Shown here one piece after another: positions 1 through 7,132 of a DNA stretch of 47,517 nt. Each line of letters begins with the position of its first letter. Within the stretch, counting starts at the first letter, position 1. Position numbers and translations under genes: made by a program. Origin of the DNA: UBA877 sp034436335 (GTDB lineage Bacteria; Chloroflexota; Anaerolineae; Anaerolineales; Villigracilaceae); assembly GCA_034436335.1 (NCBI GenBank), contig DAOTVO010000022.1:1-47517 (forward strand). Direction: 5' to 3'. The notes under the pieces were generated by a model, which made no database searches, had not been told where the DNA came from, and saw nothing but the letters and a program-made list of their open reading frames with translations.

Positions 1-28
1 GCAGTGAGCAGTGAGCAGTGAGCAGTGA
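1..28. repeat. Tandem heptamer repeat, 4 x GCAGTGA
   Basis: Four exact copies of the 7-base unit GCAGTGA run head to tail at the window edge, directly before the ribosome binding site of the first gene. The array may continue outside the window. Related purine-rich GTGAG/GTAAG stretches recur in other spacers here, so this looks like intergenic simple-repeat DNA and not a coding or regulatory element. Confidence 0.8.
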
Positions 29-34
29 GGCGCA

Positions 35-304
35 ATGAAACGAGTCCCCGAAAACAAAGCCCGTGAAGAACGCATTGCCAACAAAGTGACTGTGGACGCT
101 TACGGCAGTGAAGAAGCGCTGGCTGTTCTTGAATTGATTGACGAGGATGAAAACCTCGGCGGCGATTTCTTCGTCCGCATTGAATGGATGGGACGCAAAA
201 TGGGCGTTCCGCTCCCCCAACTCAAACCGCTGAAAGTCAACAAAGAAACAAAACAAGCCTTCGAAGACTGGCAATATTGGAAAGCCAGAGGTTATCAGTT
301 CTAA
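35..304 (+). CDS. Small CcbP-like (calcium-binding family) protein
   Basis: This 89-residue acidic protein has an N-terminal basic stretch, then REERIANKVTVDAYGSEE and a C-terminal EDWQYWKARGYQF segment. From memory, the pattern VDAYG.EE ... EWMGR..GVPL.QL ... EDW.YW.ARGY is that of the small calcium-binding CcbP family first described in cyanobacteria (PF11535), where acidic residues bind Ca2+. The ATG follows a GTGAGG purine stretch that can serve as the ribosome binding site. It ends 40 bases before the tryptophanase ATG on the same strand, so the two may be co-transcribed, although no functional link is evident. The acidic middle (EDENLGGD) could be metal-binding. The family call rests on motif memory only. 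Confidence 0.6.
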   Translation: MKRVPENKAREERIANKVTVDAYGSEEALAVLELIDEDENLGGDFFVRIEWMGRKMGVPLPQLKPLKVNKETKQAFEDWQYWKARGYQF

Positions 305-344
305 ACTGACGACCAACCACTGACCCCTGAAAACTGGAGACTCC

Positions 345-1721
345 ATGCCCTACCCCCCCGAACCCTTCCGCATCAAAGTCATCGAGCCGATTCGTCTCAT
401 CCCGCCCGAGGCGCGCGAAGCCGCACTCAAAGAAGCGGGCTACAACCTCTTTGCCCTGAGAGCCGCAGACATCTTCATTGACCTGCTGACCGACTCCGGC
501 ACCGGGGCGATGAGCCACGACCAGTGGGCGGCGCTCATGCGCGGCGACGAGTCCTATGCCGGGGCGCGCTCCTACTACCGCCTCAAGGAAGCCGTGGAAG
601 ACATCTTCGGCTTCGAGAGGTTCGTCCCCACCCACCAGGGACGCGCCGCCGAGAACATCCTCAGCGCCGTGTTGGTCAAGCCCGGTCAGTACGTGCCGTC
701 GAACATGCACTTCGACACCACCGACGCCAACATCCGCGCCCGCGGCGGCCGCCCGACCAACCTGGTCATTGATGAAGGCATCGATCCGCAAAGCCGGCAT
801 CCCTTCAAGGGCAACATGGACATCGCCAAACTCAAGGCCTTCATCGAGAAGGTCGGGCCGGAGAAAATCCCCTTCGGCATGATGACCGTCACCAACAACG
901 CCGGCGGCGGGCAGCCGGTCTCGATGGCCAATCTGCGCGCCGTCGCCGAGACCTATCACGCTTGCGGCATCCCCTTCTACATTGACGCCGCCCGCTACGC
1001 GGAAAACTGCTATTTCATCAAACTGCGCGAGCCGGGCTACGCCGACAAATCCACACTGGAAATCGCCCGTGAGATGTTCTCTCTGGCCGATGGCTTCTGC
1101 ATGTCGGCCAAGAAGGACGCCATCGTCAACATCGGCGGCCTGCTGGCCACGCGCGACGAAAAGGTCTTCCAGACCATCCAGAACGAACTCATCCTGCGCG
1201 AGGGTTTCCCCACCTACGGCGGGCTGGCCGGGCGCGACCTGGACGCCCTGGCGACCGGCCTCTACGAGGGCCTCGACGAAGCCTACCTGGCCTACCGCCT
1301 GAACCAGACTGCCTACCTCGGCGAACGCATCCGCGCGGCCGGGCTGCAAATCGTCGAGCCGCCGGGCGGACACGCCATCTACATTGACGCCGGGGCGCTC
1401 CTGCCGCACATTCCGCACGGCGAATTCCCCGGCCAGGCGCTGGCGGTGGAACTCTACCTGGAGGGCGGCATTCGCGGCTGCGAAATCGGCTCGGTCATGT
1501 TCGCCCACCCCGACCCGGAGACCGGCGAGATGGTTTACCCCAAACTGGAACTCGTCCGCCTGGCCATTCCGCGCCGCACCTACACCCAGAGTCACCTGGA
1601 CTACGTCGCCGAGACGCTGGCAAAAATCAAAGACCGCGCGGTCTCTCTGCGCGGCTACAAATTCACCTACGCGCCCGAACTGTTGCGGCACTTCACGGCA
1701 AAGTTTGAACCCATTGAGTAA
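345..1721 (+). CDS. tnaA: Tryptophanase (tryptophan indole-lyase)
   Basis: This PLP enzyme of 458 residues should cleave L-tryptophan to indole, pyruvate and ammonia. The whole length follows the beta-eliminating lyase family, which also contains tyrosine phenol-lyase. The PLP lysine lies in SAKKDA (Lys257), with Asp214 and Arg217 in IDAARYAEN. Two features favour tryptophanase over tyrosine phenol-lyase. The specificity loop reads CEIGS, where phenol-lyases carry an Arg (MERG). The C-terminus reads LRHFTA with the tryptophanase His (His449), where phenol-lyases have Phe. EGFPTYGGL and LLPHIP also match tryptophanase. A GGAG ribosome binding site precedes the ATG. No tnaC-like leader peptide or tryptophan permease is visible. 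A Rieske oxygenase gene follows after a short repeat array. Confidence 0.93.
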   Translation: MPYPPEPFRIKVIEPIRLIPPEAREAALKEAGYNLFALRAADIFIDLLTDSGTGAMSHDQWAALMRGDESYAGARSYYRLKEAVEDIFGFERFVPTHQGRAAENILSAVLVKPGQYVPSNMHFDTTDANIRARGGRPTNLVIDEGIDPQSRHPFKGNMDIAKLKAFIEKVGPEKIPFGMMTVTNNAGGGQPVSMANLRAVAETYHACGIPFYIDAARYAENCYFIKLREPGYADKSTLEIAREMFSLADGFCMSAKKDAIVNIGGLLATRDEKVFQTIQNELILREGFPTYGGLAGRDLDALATGLYEGLDEAYLAYRLNQTAYLGERIRAAGLQIVEPPGGHAIYIDAGALLPHIPHGEFPGQALAVELYLEGGIRGCEIGSVMFAHPDPETGEMVYPKLELVRLAIPRRTYTQSHLDYVAETLAKIKDRAVSLRGYKFTYAPELLRHFTAKFEPIE

Positions 1722-1821
1722 GTCGGATTGCCAATCCGACCTACATCAGGATTGCCAATCCGACCTACATCAGGATTGCCAATCCGACCCACATCAGGAT
1801 TGCCAATCCGACTCACATCAG
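1722..1821. repeat. REP-like palindrome followed by four 24-bp tandem units
   Basis: Immediately after the tnaA stop, GTCGGATTG and CAATCCGAC form a perfect 9-bp inverted repeat (1722-1740) around one base. The right arm then repeats as four 24-bp units starting at 1726, 1750, 1774 and 1798, each ending in ACATCAG, with a few substitutions in copies 3 and 4. Because 24 is divisible by three, the reading frame of the following gene stays open through the array, which could mislead gene callers. It resembles the palindromes at 40309 and 24589, which share a CCTACA tail. Confidence 0.85.
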
Positions 1822-1829
1822 GAGAGAGC

Positions 1830-2171
1830 ATGATTCCCAACCAATGGTACGCCATCCTTGAATCCAACGAAATCAAAAAAGGCCAAATCATCGGCGTGAC
1901 GCGCATGGGCGAAAAGATGGTCGCCTGGCGCAACGCCAAGGGCGAACTGGCCGTGATGAGCGACCAATGCCCGCACCGCGGCGTGGCGCTCTCGGCCGGA
2001 AAACTGACCGGCGACTGCATCCAGTGCCCCTTCCACGGCTTCGAGTACGACACGTCCGGGACCTGCGCGCTGGTCCCGGCCAACGGGCGGGGGGCCGAAC
2101 CGCCCAAGGCGCTGCACGTGCGCAGTTATTCGGTCCGCGAGGCGCACGGGTTGGTGTATATCTGGTGTTGA
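1830..2171 (+). pseudogene. Rieske [2Fe-2S] oxygenase, 5' part, interrupted by IS
   Basis: This is the N-terminal part of an aromatic-ring/PaO-type Rieske oxygenase. The cluster ligands are Cys47-Pro-His49 and Cys66-Pro-Phe-His69, with the expected 16-residue spacing between pairs. The start is the ATG at 1830 behind GGAGAG; upstream in-frame codons merely read the tandem repeat. The frame runs into the insertion element and stops two residues later at 2171. Joining 1830-2167 to 3363-4029 restores one open frame of 334 residues, so the ancestral gene is otherwise undamaged. The fragment might still make a free Rieske domain, but it lacks the catalytic mononuclear iron domain. Confidence 0.9.
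2160..2167. repeat. Target-site duplication, left copy (ATCTGGTG)
   Basis: ATCTGGTG lies directly outside the left inverted repeat of the IS4-family element and recurs at 3355-3362 directly outside the right one. Removing one copy plus the element fuses the Rieske reading frame exactly. Confidence 0.92.
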
Positions 2172-3354
2172 CTACCGGACACTTTAAGGAATGACGACTG
2201 CCACGTAGGGTAAACTATGTTTTTCCGGCCAAGGAAGAACAGGAGTGAACCCATGAGTGACAATCGTCGTGTCTATCGTATCATTAGAATGGCTTTGAAG
2301 CAAATGTATCCAACTGAACCAAAAGGGAATGTTGCCCGGAAGTTGAGCACACTGGCCGCACTGGTCAGCGGGATCGTGCTGGGCAAGAGTTGCCAATTGC
2401 CCAGCATAGCTCGCAAAGCTCCCGACCAAGCCCTCGCCGATAGCCGGGTCAAGCGCTACAGTCGCTGGATCCAGAACGAACGGATCGATTATGCCCGCTA
2501 CTATCTGCCCTTTGTGAGCCAGTTGCTGGTTCATCTGGCTCAGATCCGTGAATTGGTTTTTGTCATCGATGGGAGTGAAGTGGGACATAAGTGTATTACC
2601 CTGATGATCAGCTTGATCTATGGGAAACGAGCATTGCCGATCACCTGGTTGGTGGTGAAAGGGTGTAAAGGTCACTTGCCAGAAAGCATCCATCTCGATT
2701 TGCTGTCTCAATTACAGACGATCCTGCCTGAAAATTGCCAGGCCATCTTCCTTGGAGACGGGGAATTCGATGGGGTCGAACTCCAGGCAGCCCTGCAAGC
2801 CCTGGGGTTGCGCTATGTGTGTCGGACAGCCAAGAATGCCCAGTTGTTTCAAGAAGGTCTGCTCTTCTCGTTCAGAGATCTGGACTTGAGACCGGGCGAT
2901 CAGATCAGTATCCCCAATGTCTGGTTTACATTGGAAGGCTATGGTCCGGTGACAGCCATCGCTCGCTGGGGAAAAGGTTATGCCGCTCCCATCTTCCTGG
3001 TCACTAATTTCGAACTGCCAGACGAAGCCGTTTATTGGTACAAAAAACGTTTTCAAATCGAAACCTTTTTCTCCGACGAGAAAAGCCGCGGGTTTTATCT
3101 CAACAAAAGCCATTTGTCTGATCCGCTACGCTTGGGTATCCTCATGATCGCCGCTTGTCTGGCCTATTTGTGGATCGTCTATCTGGGCATCATCGCCATT
3201 CGAAAAGATTGGGTCAAGATCATTCATCGCTCAGATCGCTGCGATTGGAGCCTTTTCCGATTGGGGTTAGCTTTGCTTGACCATTTCTTGAACGAGCATT
3301 TGCCTATTCCTGTCTCTTTCTCCTTGCTCGAGACTCAAAGTGTCCGGTAATCAA
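2168..3354 (+). mobile_element. Complete IS4-family insertion sequence, 1187 bp
   Basis: The element is bounded by 18-bp terminal inverted repeats: left TTGACTACCGGACACTTT at 2168-2185, and right at 3337-3354, whose complement differs at one base (17/18). An 8-bp duplication ATCTGGTG flanks it. One transposase gene fills the interior, and its stop codon lies inside the right repeat. The 18-bp ends and 8-bp duplication fit IS4-family subgroups as I remember them. The intact ends, duplication and transposase, together with the still open host reading frame, indicate recent transposition. Confidence 0.95.
2253..3350 (+). CDS. IS4-family DDE transposase
   Basis: This 365-residue transposase has the expected catalytic triad. 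The first Asp lies in VFVIDGSEVG and the second in FLGDGEFDG. The Glu lies in YKKRFQIETFFSDEK, which fits the Y-(2)-R-(3)-E-(6)-K signature of IS4 transposases exactly. I chose the ATG at 2253 because AGGAG lies seven bases upstream; an in-frame ATG at 2217 would add 12 residues without a good ribosome binding site. The stop codon at 3348-3350 overlaps the right inverted repeat. No frameshift or stop is present, so the enzyme is likely active. Base composition is visibly less GC-rich than the flanking gene. Confidence 0.93.
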   Translation: MSDNRRVYRIIRMALKQMYPTEPKGNVARKLSTLAALVSGIVLGKSCQLPSIARKAPDQALADSRVKRYSRWIQNERIDYARYYLPFVSQLLVHLAQIRELVFVIDGSEVGHKCITLMISLIYGKRALPITWLVVKGCKGHLPESIHLDLLSQLQTILPENCQAIFLGDGEFDGVELQAALQALGLRYVCRTAKNAQLFQEGLLFSFRDLDLRPGDQISIPNVWFTLEGYGPVTAIARWGKGYAAPIFLVTNFELPDEAVYWYKKRFQIETFFSDEKSRGFYLNKSHLSDPLRLGILMIAACLAYLWIVYLGIIAIRKDWVKIIHRSDRCDWSLFRLGLALLDHFLNEHLPIPVSFSLLETQSVR

Positions 3355-4029
3355 ATCTGGTGGGGCGAGCCGCGGGCGAGTTATCCGCCTGTGCCCTGGT
3401 TTGAGTCCATCCCCGACACGATGGTCTACACCACGCTGAAAGATCACTGGGCCAATCACTACGCCCGCGCCATCGAGAATCAATTGGATGTCGTCCACCT
3501 GCCCTTCATCCATCACAACACCATCGGGCGCGGCAACCGCACCCTGGTCAACGGGCCGATTGCACGGGAGGAAAGCCACTGGGAGGGCGACCATCTCATC
3601 AATCTGTGGGTTTATAACGAGGTGGATCGCGGCCAGAAGCCGAAGCGGCCCTCCGAACTGCCCGAACCGACCCGCCGTCCGTTCCTGCAATTCCGCTACG
3701 GCAACCTATGGCAAAACTGGATTGCCGACGGCATCCGCATCGTGATCGCCTTCGCGCCGATTGACAACGAGAACACGCTGATGTACATCCGCTACTACCA
3801 TACCGTGCGCCTGCCGGTCGTGCGGCAACTCTTCGGCTGGATGGGCGCGCTGGCCAACCTGGTCATCGAGCGGCAGGACCGGCGCGTGGTGGTGACGCAG
3901 CGTCCGCCGCGCCCCGACCTGGGCATCGGCGAGATTCTCATCCAGGGCGATAACCCCATCGTCCTGTATCGCAAGATCCGCCGCGCCCTGATCGAGGCAG
4001 CCGCCAAAGAGCAACAAACAGCCGCCTGA
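3355..4029 (+). pseudogene. Rieske oxygenase, 3' part, separated by IS
   Basis: This is the C-terminal catalytic part of the oxygenase begun at 1830. It contains NQLDVVHLPFIHHNT, which fits the Asp-x2-His-x4-His mononuclear iron site of PaO/VanA-like Rieske oxygenases. The frame opens at the right copy of the target duplication (ATC TGG TGG GGC) and ends at the original stop. Translation could only start from a new site, so the fragment is probably not expressed. Substrate cannot be read from sequence. The neighbouring tryptophanase makes an indole-derived aromatic substrate conceivable, but this is speculation. Confidence 0.88.
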
Positions 4030-4052
4030 AAACTCCGCCCCTCCCAACAAAA

Positions 4053-4084
4053 CCCCCGCCGGAGGCTCGCTCTCCCGGCGGGGG
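4053..4084. terminator. Strong hairpin between convergent genes
   Basis: CCCCCGCCGG (4053-4062) and CCGGCGGGGG (4075-4084) form a perfect 10-bp GC stem with a 12-base loop. A run of As precedes the stem and CTTT follows, so it can terminate transcription from both sides: from the oxygenase gene on the plus strand and from the DUF1385 gene on the minus strand. Confidence 0.85.
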
Positions 4085-4117
4085 CTTTGTAACGAAATTA
4101 CGTTCCACGAATTACGT

Positions 4118-4999
4118 TCACGCTTCCCCCTCTTCCGCTTTGCGCATCGCCTGAAAGGCGGCAATCGCCACTTCGAGCATCTTCTCGTCCGGCTGGCGCG
4201 TGGTGAGACGCTGCAGCGCCAGTCCCGGCGCGGCCAGCGCCCGGACAATGGGCGAATGGATGTGATTCGAAGTCCAGCGGATGTACTCATAGGCAATGCC
4301 AGCCACAACCGGGATGAGCAGCACCCGGCTGATGAAGCGCCAGGCCAGCGGCAGCGGCCCCAGCAGGGAGAAGAGGATCAGGGAGAAGACGACCAGGGTG
4401 AGCAGGAAGGCCGTCCCGCAGCGGGTGTGGGCGAGAGGGAAGCGCGCCACCGAGGCAGGCGTCAGGTCCGCGCCTGCTTCGTAGGCGTTGATGGTCTTGT
4501 GCTCCGCGCCGTGATAGCCGAAGACGCGGCGGATTTCCGGCATGAATCCAATCCCCCAGATATAAGCGATGAGGAAGACGAGGCGCACAACCCCTTCCAG
4601 CAGGTTGCTGACCCAGGCGTTCCAGTGCAGGTAGCGTTCGCTCAGCCAGCCGACGCCCGCCGGAGCGAGGAAAAAGAGGCCGACGGCAATCAAAATGGTC
4701 AGGCCAAGGGTGATGTAGAGCGTTGCGCCCTCGATTTTTTCGTCCTCGCCGGTTTGCAGGTTGGCAGCCTCGGTCAGGGCGCGCAGACCCAGGCCGAGGG
4801 CGTCCCAGAGTAGGATGAGGCCGCGCAGGAGGGGAATCTCGGCCAATCTGGACTGGTAAATGCCGCCCAGCGGGATCATCTTGACGGCAATCGAGCCGTC
4901 GGGAGCGCGGTTGGCCATAGCGCAGGCTTTGCGGCCGCGCATCAGCACGCCTTCGATGACGGCCTGTCCGCCGTATGCAATCAGTCTGTCTTCCATACG
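4118..4999 (-). CDS. DUF1385 / YqhQ-family membrane protein
   Basis: This 293-residue integral membrane protein matches the DUF1385 family (B. subtilis YqhQ). The N-terminal YGGQAVIEGVLMRG segment is the family hallmark. It is followed by several hydrophobic helices around GATLYITLGLTILIAVGLFFL, LVFLIAYIWGIGFM and FLLTLVVFSLILFSLLG. Between them lie FGYHGAEHKTINAYE and HTRCGTAF, conserved His/Glu/Cys motifs that could bind metal. The molecular role of the family is not settled. I prefer the ATG at 4999; a TTG start at 5065 would add 22 residues without family similarity. It is monocistronic, separated from the upstream M20 gene by a repeat-containing spacer of about 195 bp. Confidence 0.88.
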   Translation of the reverse strand, partial: RMEDRLIAYGGQAVIEGVLMRGRKACAMANRAPDGSIAVKMIPLGGIYQSRLAEIPLLRGLILLWDALGLGLRALTEAANLQTGEDEKIEGATLYITLGLTILIAVGLFFLAPAGVGWLSERYLHWNAWVSNLLEGVVRLVFLIAYIWGIGFMPEIRRVFGYHGAEHKTINAYEAGADLTPASVARFPLAHTRCGTAFLLTLVVFSLILFSLLGPLPLAWRFISRVLLIPVVAGIAYEYIRWTSNHIHSPIVRALAAPGLALQRLTTRQPDEKMLEVAIAAFQAMRKAEEGEA

Positions 5000-5194
5000 A
5001 TATTCAGATCCCCCGTATCCAGGTCGGGGGTTGATCCTTTCTTGGAGAGTGGCCGAAGTAGCCAAATTCAGCAGCGATGAACAGAGATAAACCGGAGTTA
5101 CTCGATAGACGTCAGTGTTTGCGACTAAAAAGATCGGGACTCTTAACGTTCATCGCCGTTTATCTCCGGCGAAACCAAATTCCCAAGCAACCTC
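5000..5194. repeat. Spacer with inverted copies of a dispersed GGAGATAAAC repeat
   Basis: The spacer holds two oppositely oriented copies of a degenerate element: 5075-5097 (reads GATGAACAGAGATAAACCGG) and 5147-5171, whose complement contains CCGGAGATAAACGGCGATG. A third copy occurs at 46182-46212. I see no gene or convincing promoter in this stretch. The repeats look like short intergenic repeat DNA common to this genome. Confidence 0.6.
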
Positions 5195-6568
5195 TCAGGG
5201 GTTCAGGTTCAGGAAGAAATGCACCAGCGCTTCGATGCCCTTGTACCAGGTGGGCAGGTGCAGTTTTTCGTTGGGCGCGTGGAAGTTATCATCGGGCAGG
5301 CCGAAGCCGCCAATGACCGAGTCGACGCCCAGCAGGTCCTGCATCGTGCCGACCACCGGAATCGAGCCGCCCTCGCGCTTGAAGTAGGGGCGCACGCCCC
5401 AGACCGTTTCGAGAGCCTGAGCATACGCACGCACGCCCGGGTTGTCGCGCTCGGAGATAGACGGGTTGCCGCCGTGCATCTCGATCAGTTCCCAGCGCAC
5501 CGTCTTGGGGGCTTTCTCTTCCAGGTAGCGTTTCATCTGCTCGTAAACTTCATGCGGTCTCTGATCCGGCACCAGGCGACAGGAAATCTTGGCCGTGGCT
5601 GAGGCGGGGATGATGGTCTTCGAGCCGGGGCCGGTGAAGCCCGCAATCATGCCGTTCACGTCCAGAGTCGGACGGGCGCCGGTCAGTTCGTTGGGGGTGT
5701 AACCTTCTTCGCCATAAAGCGCCGGCGCGCCGCTCTTCTCCATGTAGTATTTCTCGTCCGTGGGGATGCGCGCCAGTTCCCGGCGTTCTTCTTCGCTGAG
5801 TGGACGCACCTTGTCATAGAAACCCGGCAGGGTGATGCGGCCCTTCGAGTCGTGCATGCCGGCGATCAGTTCGGCCAGCACAATAGCCGGATTGTGAATC
5901 ACGCCGCCAAAGACGCCGGAGTGCAAATCGTTAGGTGCGCCAAAGATGCGCAACTCGAAATAAGCCAGACCGCGCAGGGAATAGGTGATGGTCGGTTCAT
6001 TCGGGCCAATCATGCCCGCATCGGGGTTGAAAGCGAAATCGCAAGCCAGCAGGTCTTTGTGATTGGAGATAAAGTTCGCCAAATTGGGCGAGCCGATTTC
6101 CTCCTCGCCCTCGATGAGCCACTTGACGTTGACCGGGATCCCGCCGGTGGAATAGAGCGCCTCGAGCGCCTTCATCACCGCGGCCATCTGTCCCTTCATA
6201 TCCGAAACGCCGCGAGCATAGAGGTTCTCATCGCGCATAATCGGGTCAAAGGGGCCGGTCTTCCACAAGTCGAGCGGGTCGGCAGGCTGAACATCATAGT
6301 GGCCGTAAATCAGCACGGTCGGTGCGCCGGGAACGCCCAGGGATTCCCCATAAACGATGGGATGGCGGAGGGTTGGGAACACCTGCACTTTTTGCATACC
6401 GATCGTACGCAATTGCTTCACCACCCAATCGGCGGCATGACGTACATCCGAAGCATGTTTGGGGTCGGTAGAAACAGAGGGGATATGCAAAACTTCCTTG
6501 AGAGAATTCAGGAATTTTTCCTTGTTCTTGTGCACATACTGAATGGCTGCATCACGCTGTTTCGACAT
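5195..6568 (-). CDS. M20-family metallo-dipeptidase
   Basis: This 457-residue zinc peptidase is of the M20 CNDP/dipeptidase type and should hydrolyse dipeptides in the cytoplasm. Metal and catalytic motifs are in order: GHYDVQP (His90, Asp92), RGVSDMKGQ (Asp123), the EGEEEIGS glutamates (155-157), NPDAG, and a C-terminal His in DNFHAPNE. The lid/dimerisation domain lies between, starting at NDLHSGVFGG. The ATG is preceded by AAGGAG. It is the last gene of a minus-strand operon (secG, peptide-binding protein, unknown, this gene), with only 9 bases to the gene before it. Placement behind a peptide-binding protein suggests use of imported peptides. Confidence 0.92.
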   Translation of the reverse strand: MSKQRDAAIQYVHKNKEKFLNSLKEVLHIPSVSTDPKHASDVRHAADWVVKQLRTIGMQKVQVFPTLRHPIVYGESLGVPGAPTVLIYGHYDVQPADPLDLWKTGPFDPIMRDENLYARGVSDMKGQMAAVMKALEALYSTGGIPVNVKWLIEGEEEIGSPNLANFISNHKDLLACDFAFNPDAGMIGPNEPTITYSLRGLAYFELRIFGAPNDLHSGVFGGVIHNPAIVLAELIAGMHDSKGRITLPGFYDKVRPLSEEERRELARIPTDEKYYMEKSGAPALYGEEGYTPNELTGARPTLDVNGMIAGFTGPGSKTIIPASATAKISCRLVPDQRPHEVYEQMKRYLEEKAPKTVRWELIEMHGGNPSISERDNPGVRAYAQALETVWGVRPYFKREGGSIPVVGTMQDLLGVDSVIGGFGLPDDNFHAPNEKLHLPTWYKGIEALVHFFLNLNP

Positions 6569-6577
6569 ACAAACTCC

Positions 6578-7129
6578 TTATGATTTCAATCTTCCATACA
6601 GAAACCAGAATTGGGTCTGTGGAAATTTGTCTGCCAGTTCGGCTTCCCAAACAAACGCGCCGGGAAGCCAAAATGCCTGCAACATTGTATCAAATTCTTC
6701 CAAAAGGCGAGCCTCCGGCGGCGGGGCGAAGAGTTCATCGAGCAGAAGGGTCAAGAGAACTCGCCACTGCACCTGCCGGGGATATTCCTGCGCCAGCATG
6801 TCGGGCGACTGACGGTAATCGGCGAGAAAATTTTTCCACAAATCGAGGCGGGCGCGGACCTCGCGCCTGCACTTCGCTTCCCAGGCCGAACGCCGCTTCG
6901 AGCGGACTTCCGCCAGCCGCCCCTCCAGCGCCGTCAGTTGTGCTCTGTCTGATCCGGTCAATTTTCTTGCCCACAAGCGGCGTTGCGCCAGGAGCAGTCC
7001 GCCAATCGTCAACCGCGGCAGCGTGGAAGAACCGGTCAGCGGCCAATAGAGTTCATTCGAGAGAAGATACTCTTCGAGTTGCTCCGTCCCGGCGCTCAGA
7101 AAAGCCAAATCCTGCTCGGCGGAAGGCAT
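6578..7129 (-). CDS. Unknown 183-residue protein
   Basis: I do not recognise this protein. It is mostly helical, with many Leu, Arg and Trp residues and no signal peptide or membrane helix. A charged central stretch (ALEGRLAEVRSKRRSAWEAK) could be coiled coil, and the C-terminal half carries aromatic-rich segments (FWLPGAFVWEAELADKFPQT, FWFLYGRL). It starts three bases after the stop of the peptide-binding protein and ends nine bases before the dipeptidase, so it is almost certainly co-translated with them. This context suggests a cytoplasmic accessory role, but no function can be assigned. Confidence 0.72.
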   Translation of the reverse strand: MPSAEQDLAFLSAGTEQLEEYLLSNELYWPLTGSSTLPRLTIGGLLLAQRRLWARKLTGSDRAQLTALEGRLAEVRSKRRSAWEAKCRREVRARLDLWKNFLADYRQSPDMLAQEYPRQVQWRVLLTLLLDELFAPPPEARLLEEFDTMLQAFWLPGAFVWEAELADKFPQTQFWFLYGRLKS

Positions 7130-7132
7130 GGT

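Noticed and set aside
345..1721. Tyrosine phenol-lyase instead of tryptophanase
   Set aside because: The Arg and Phe that mark phenol-lyases are replaced by the tryptophanase residues in CEIGS and LRHFTA.
1726..1821. CRISPR array
   Set aside because: The 24-bp units are contiguous with no spacers and no cas genes are present.
1728..1829. N-terminal extension of the Rieske protein reading PIRPTSGL repeats
   Set aside because: It is a translation of the REP-like tandem units; a good ribosome binding site and ATG lie right after the array.
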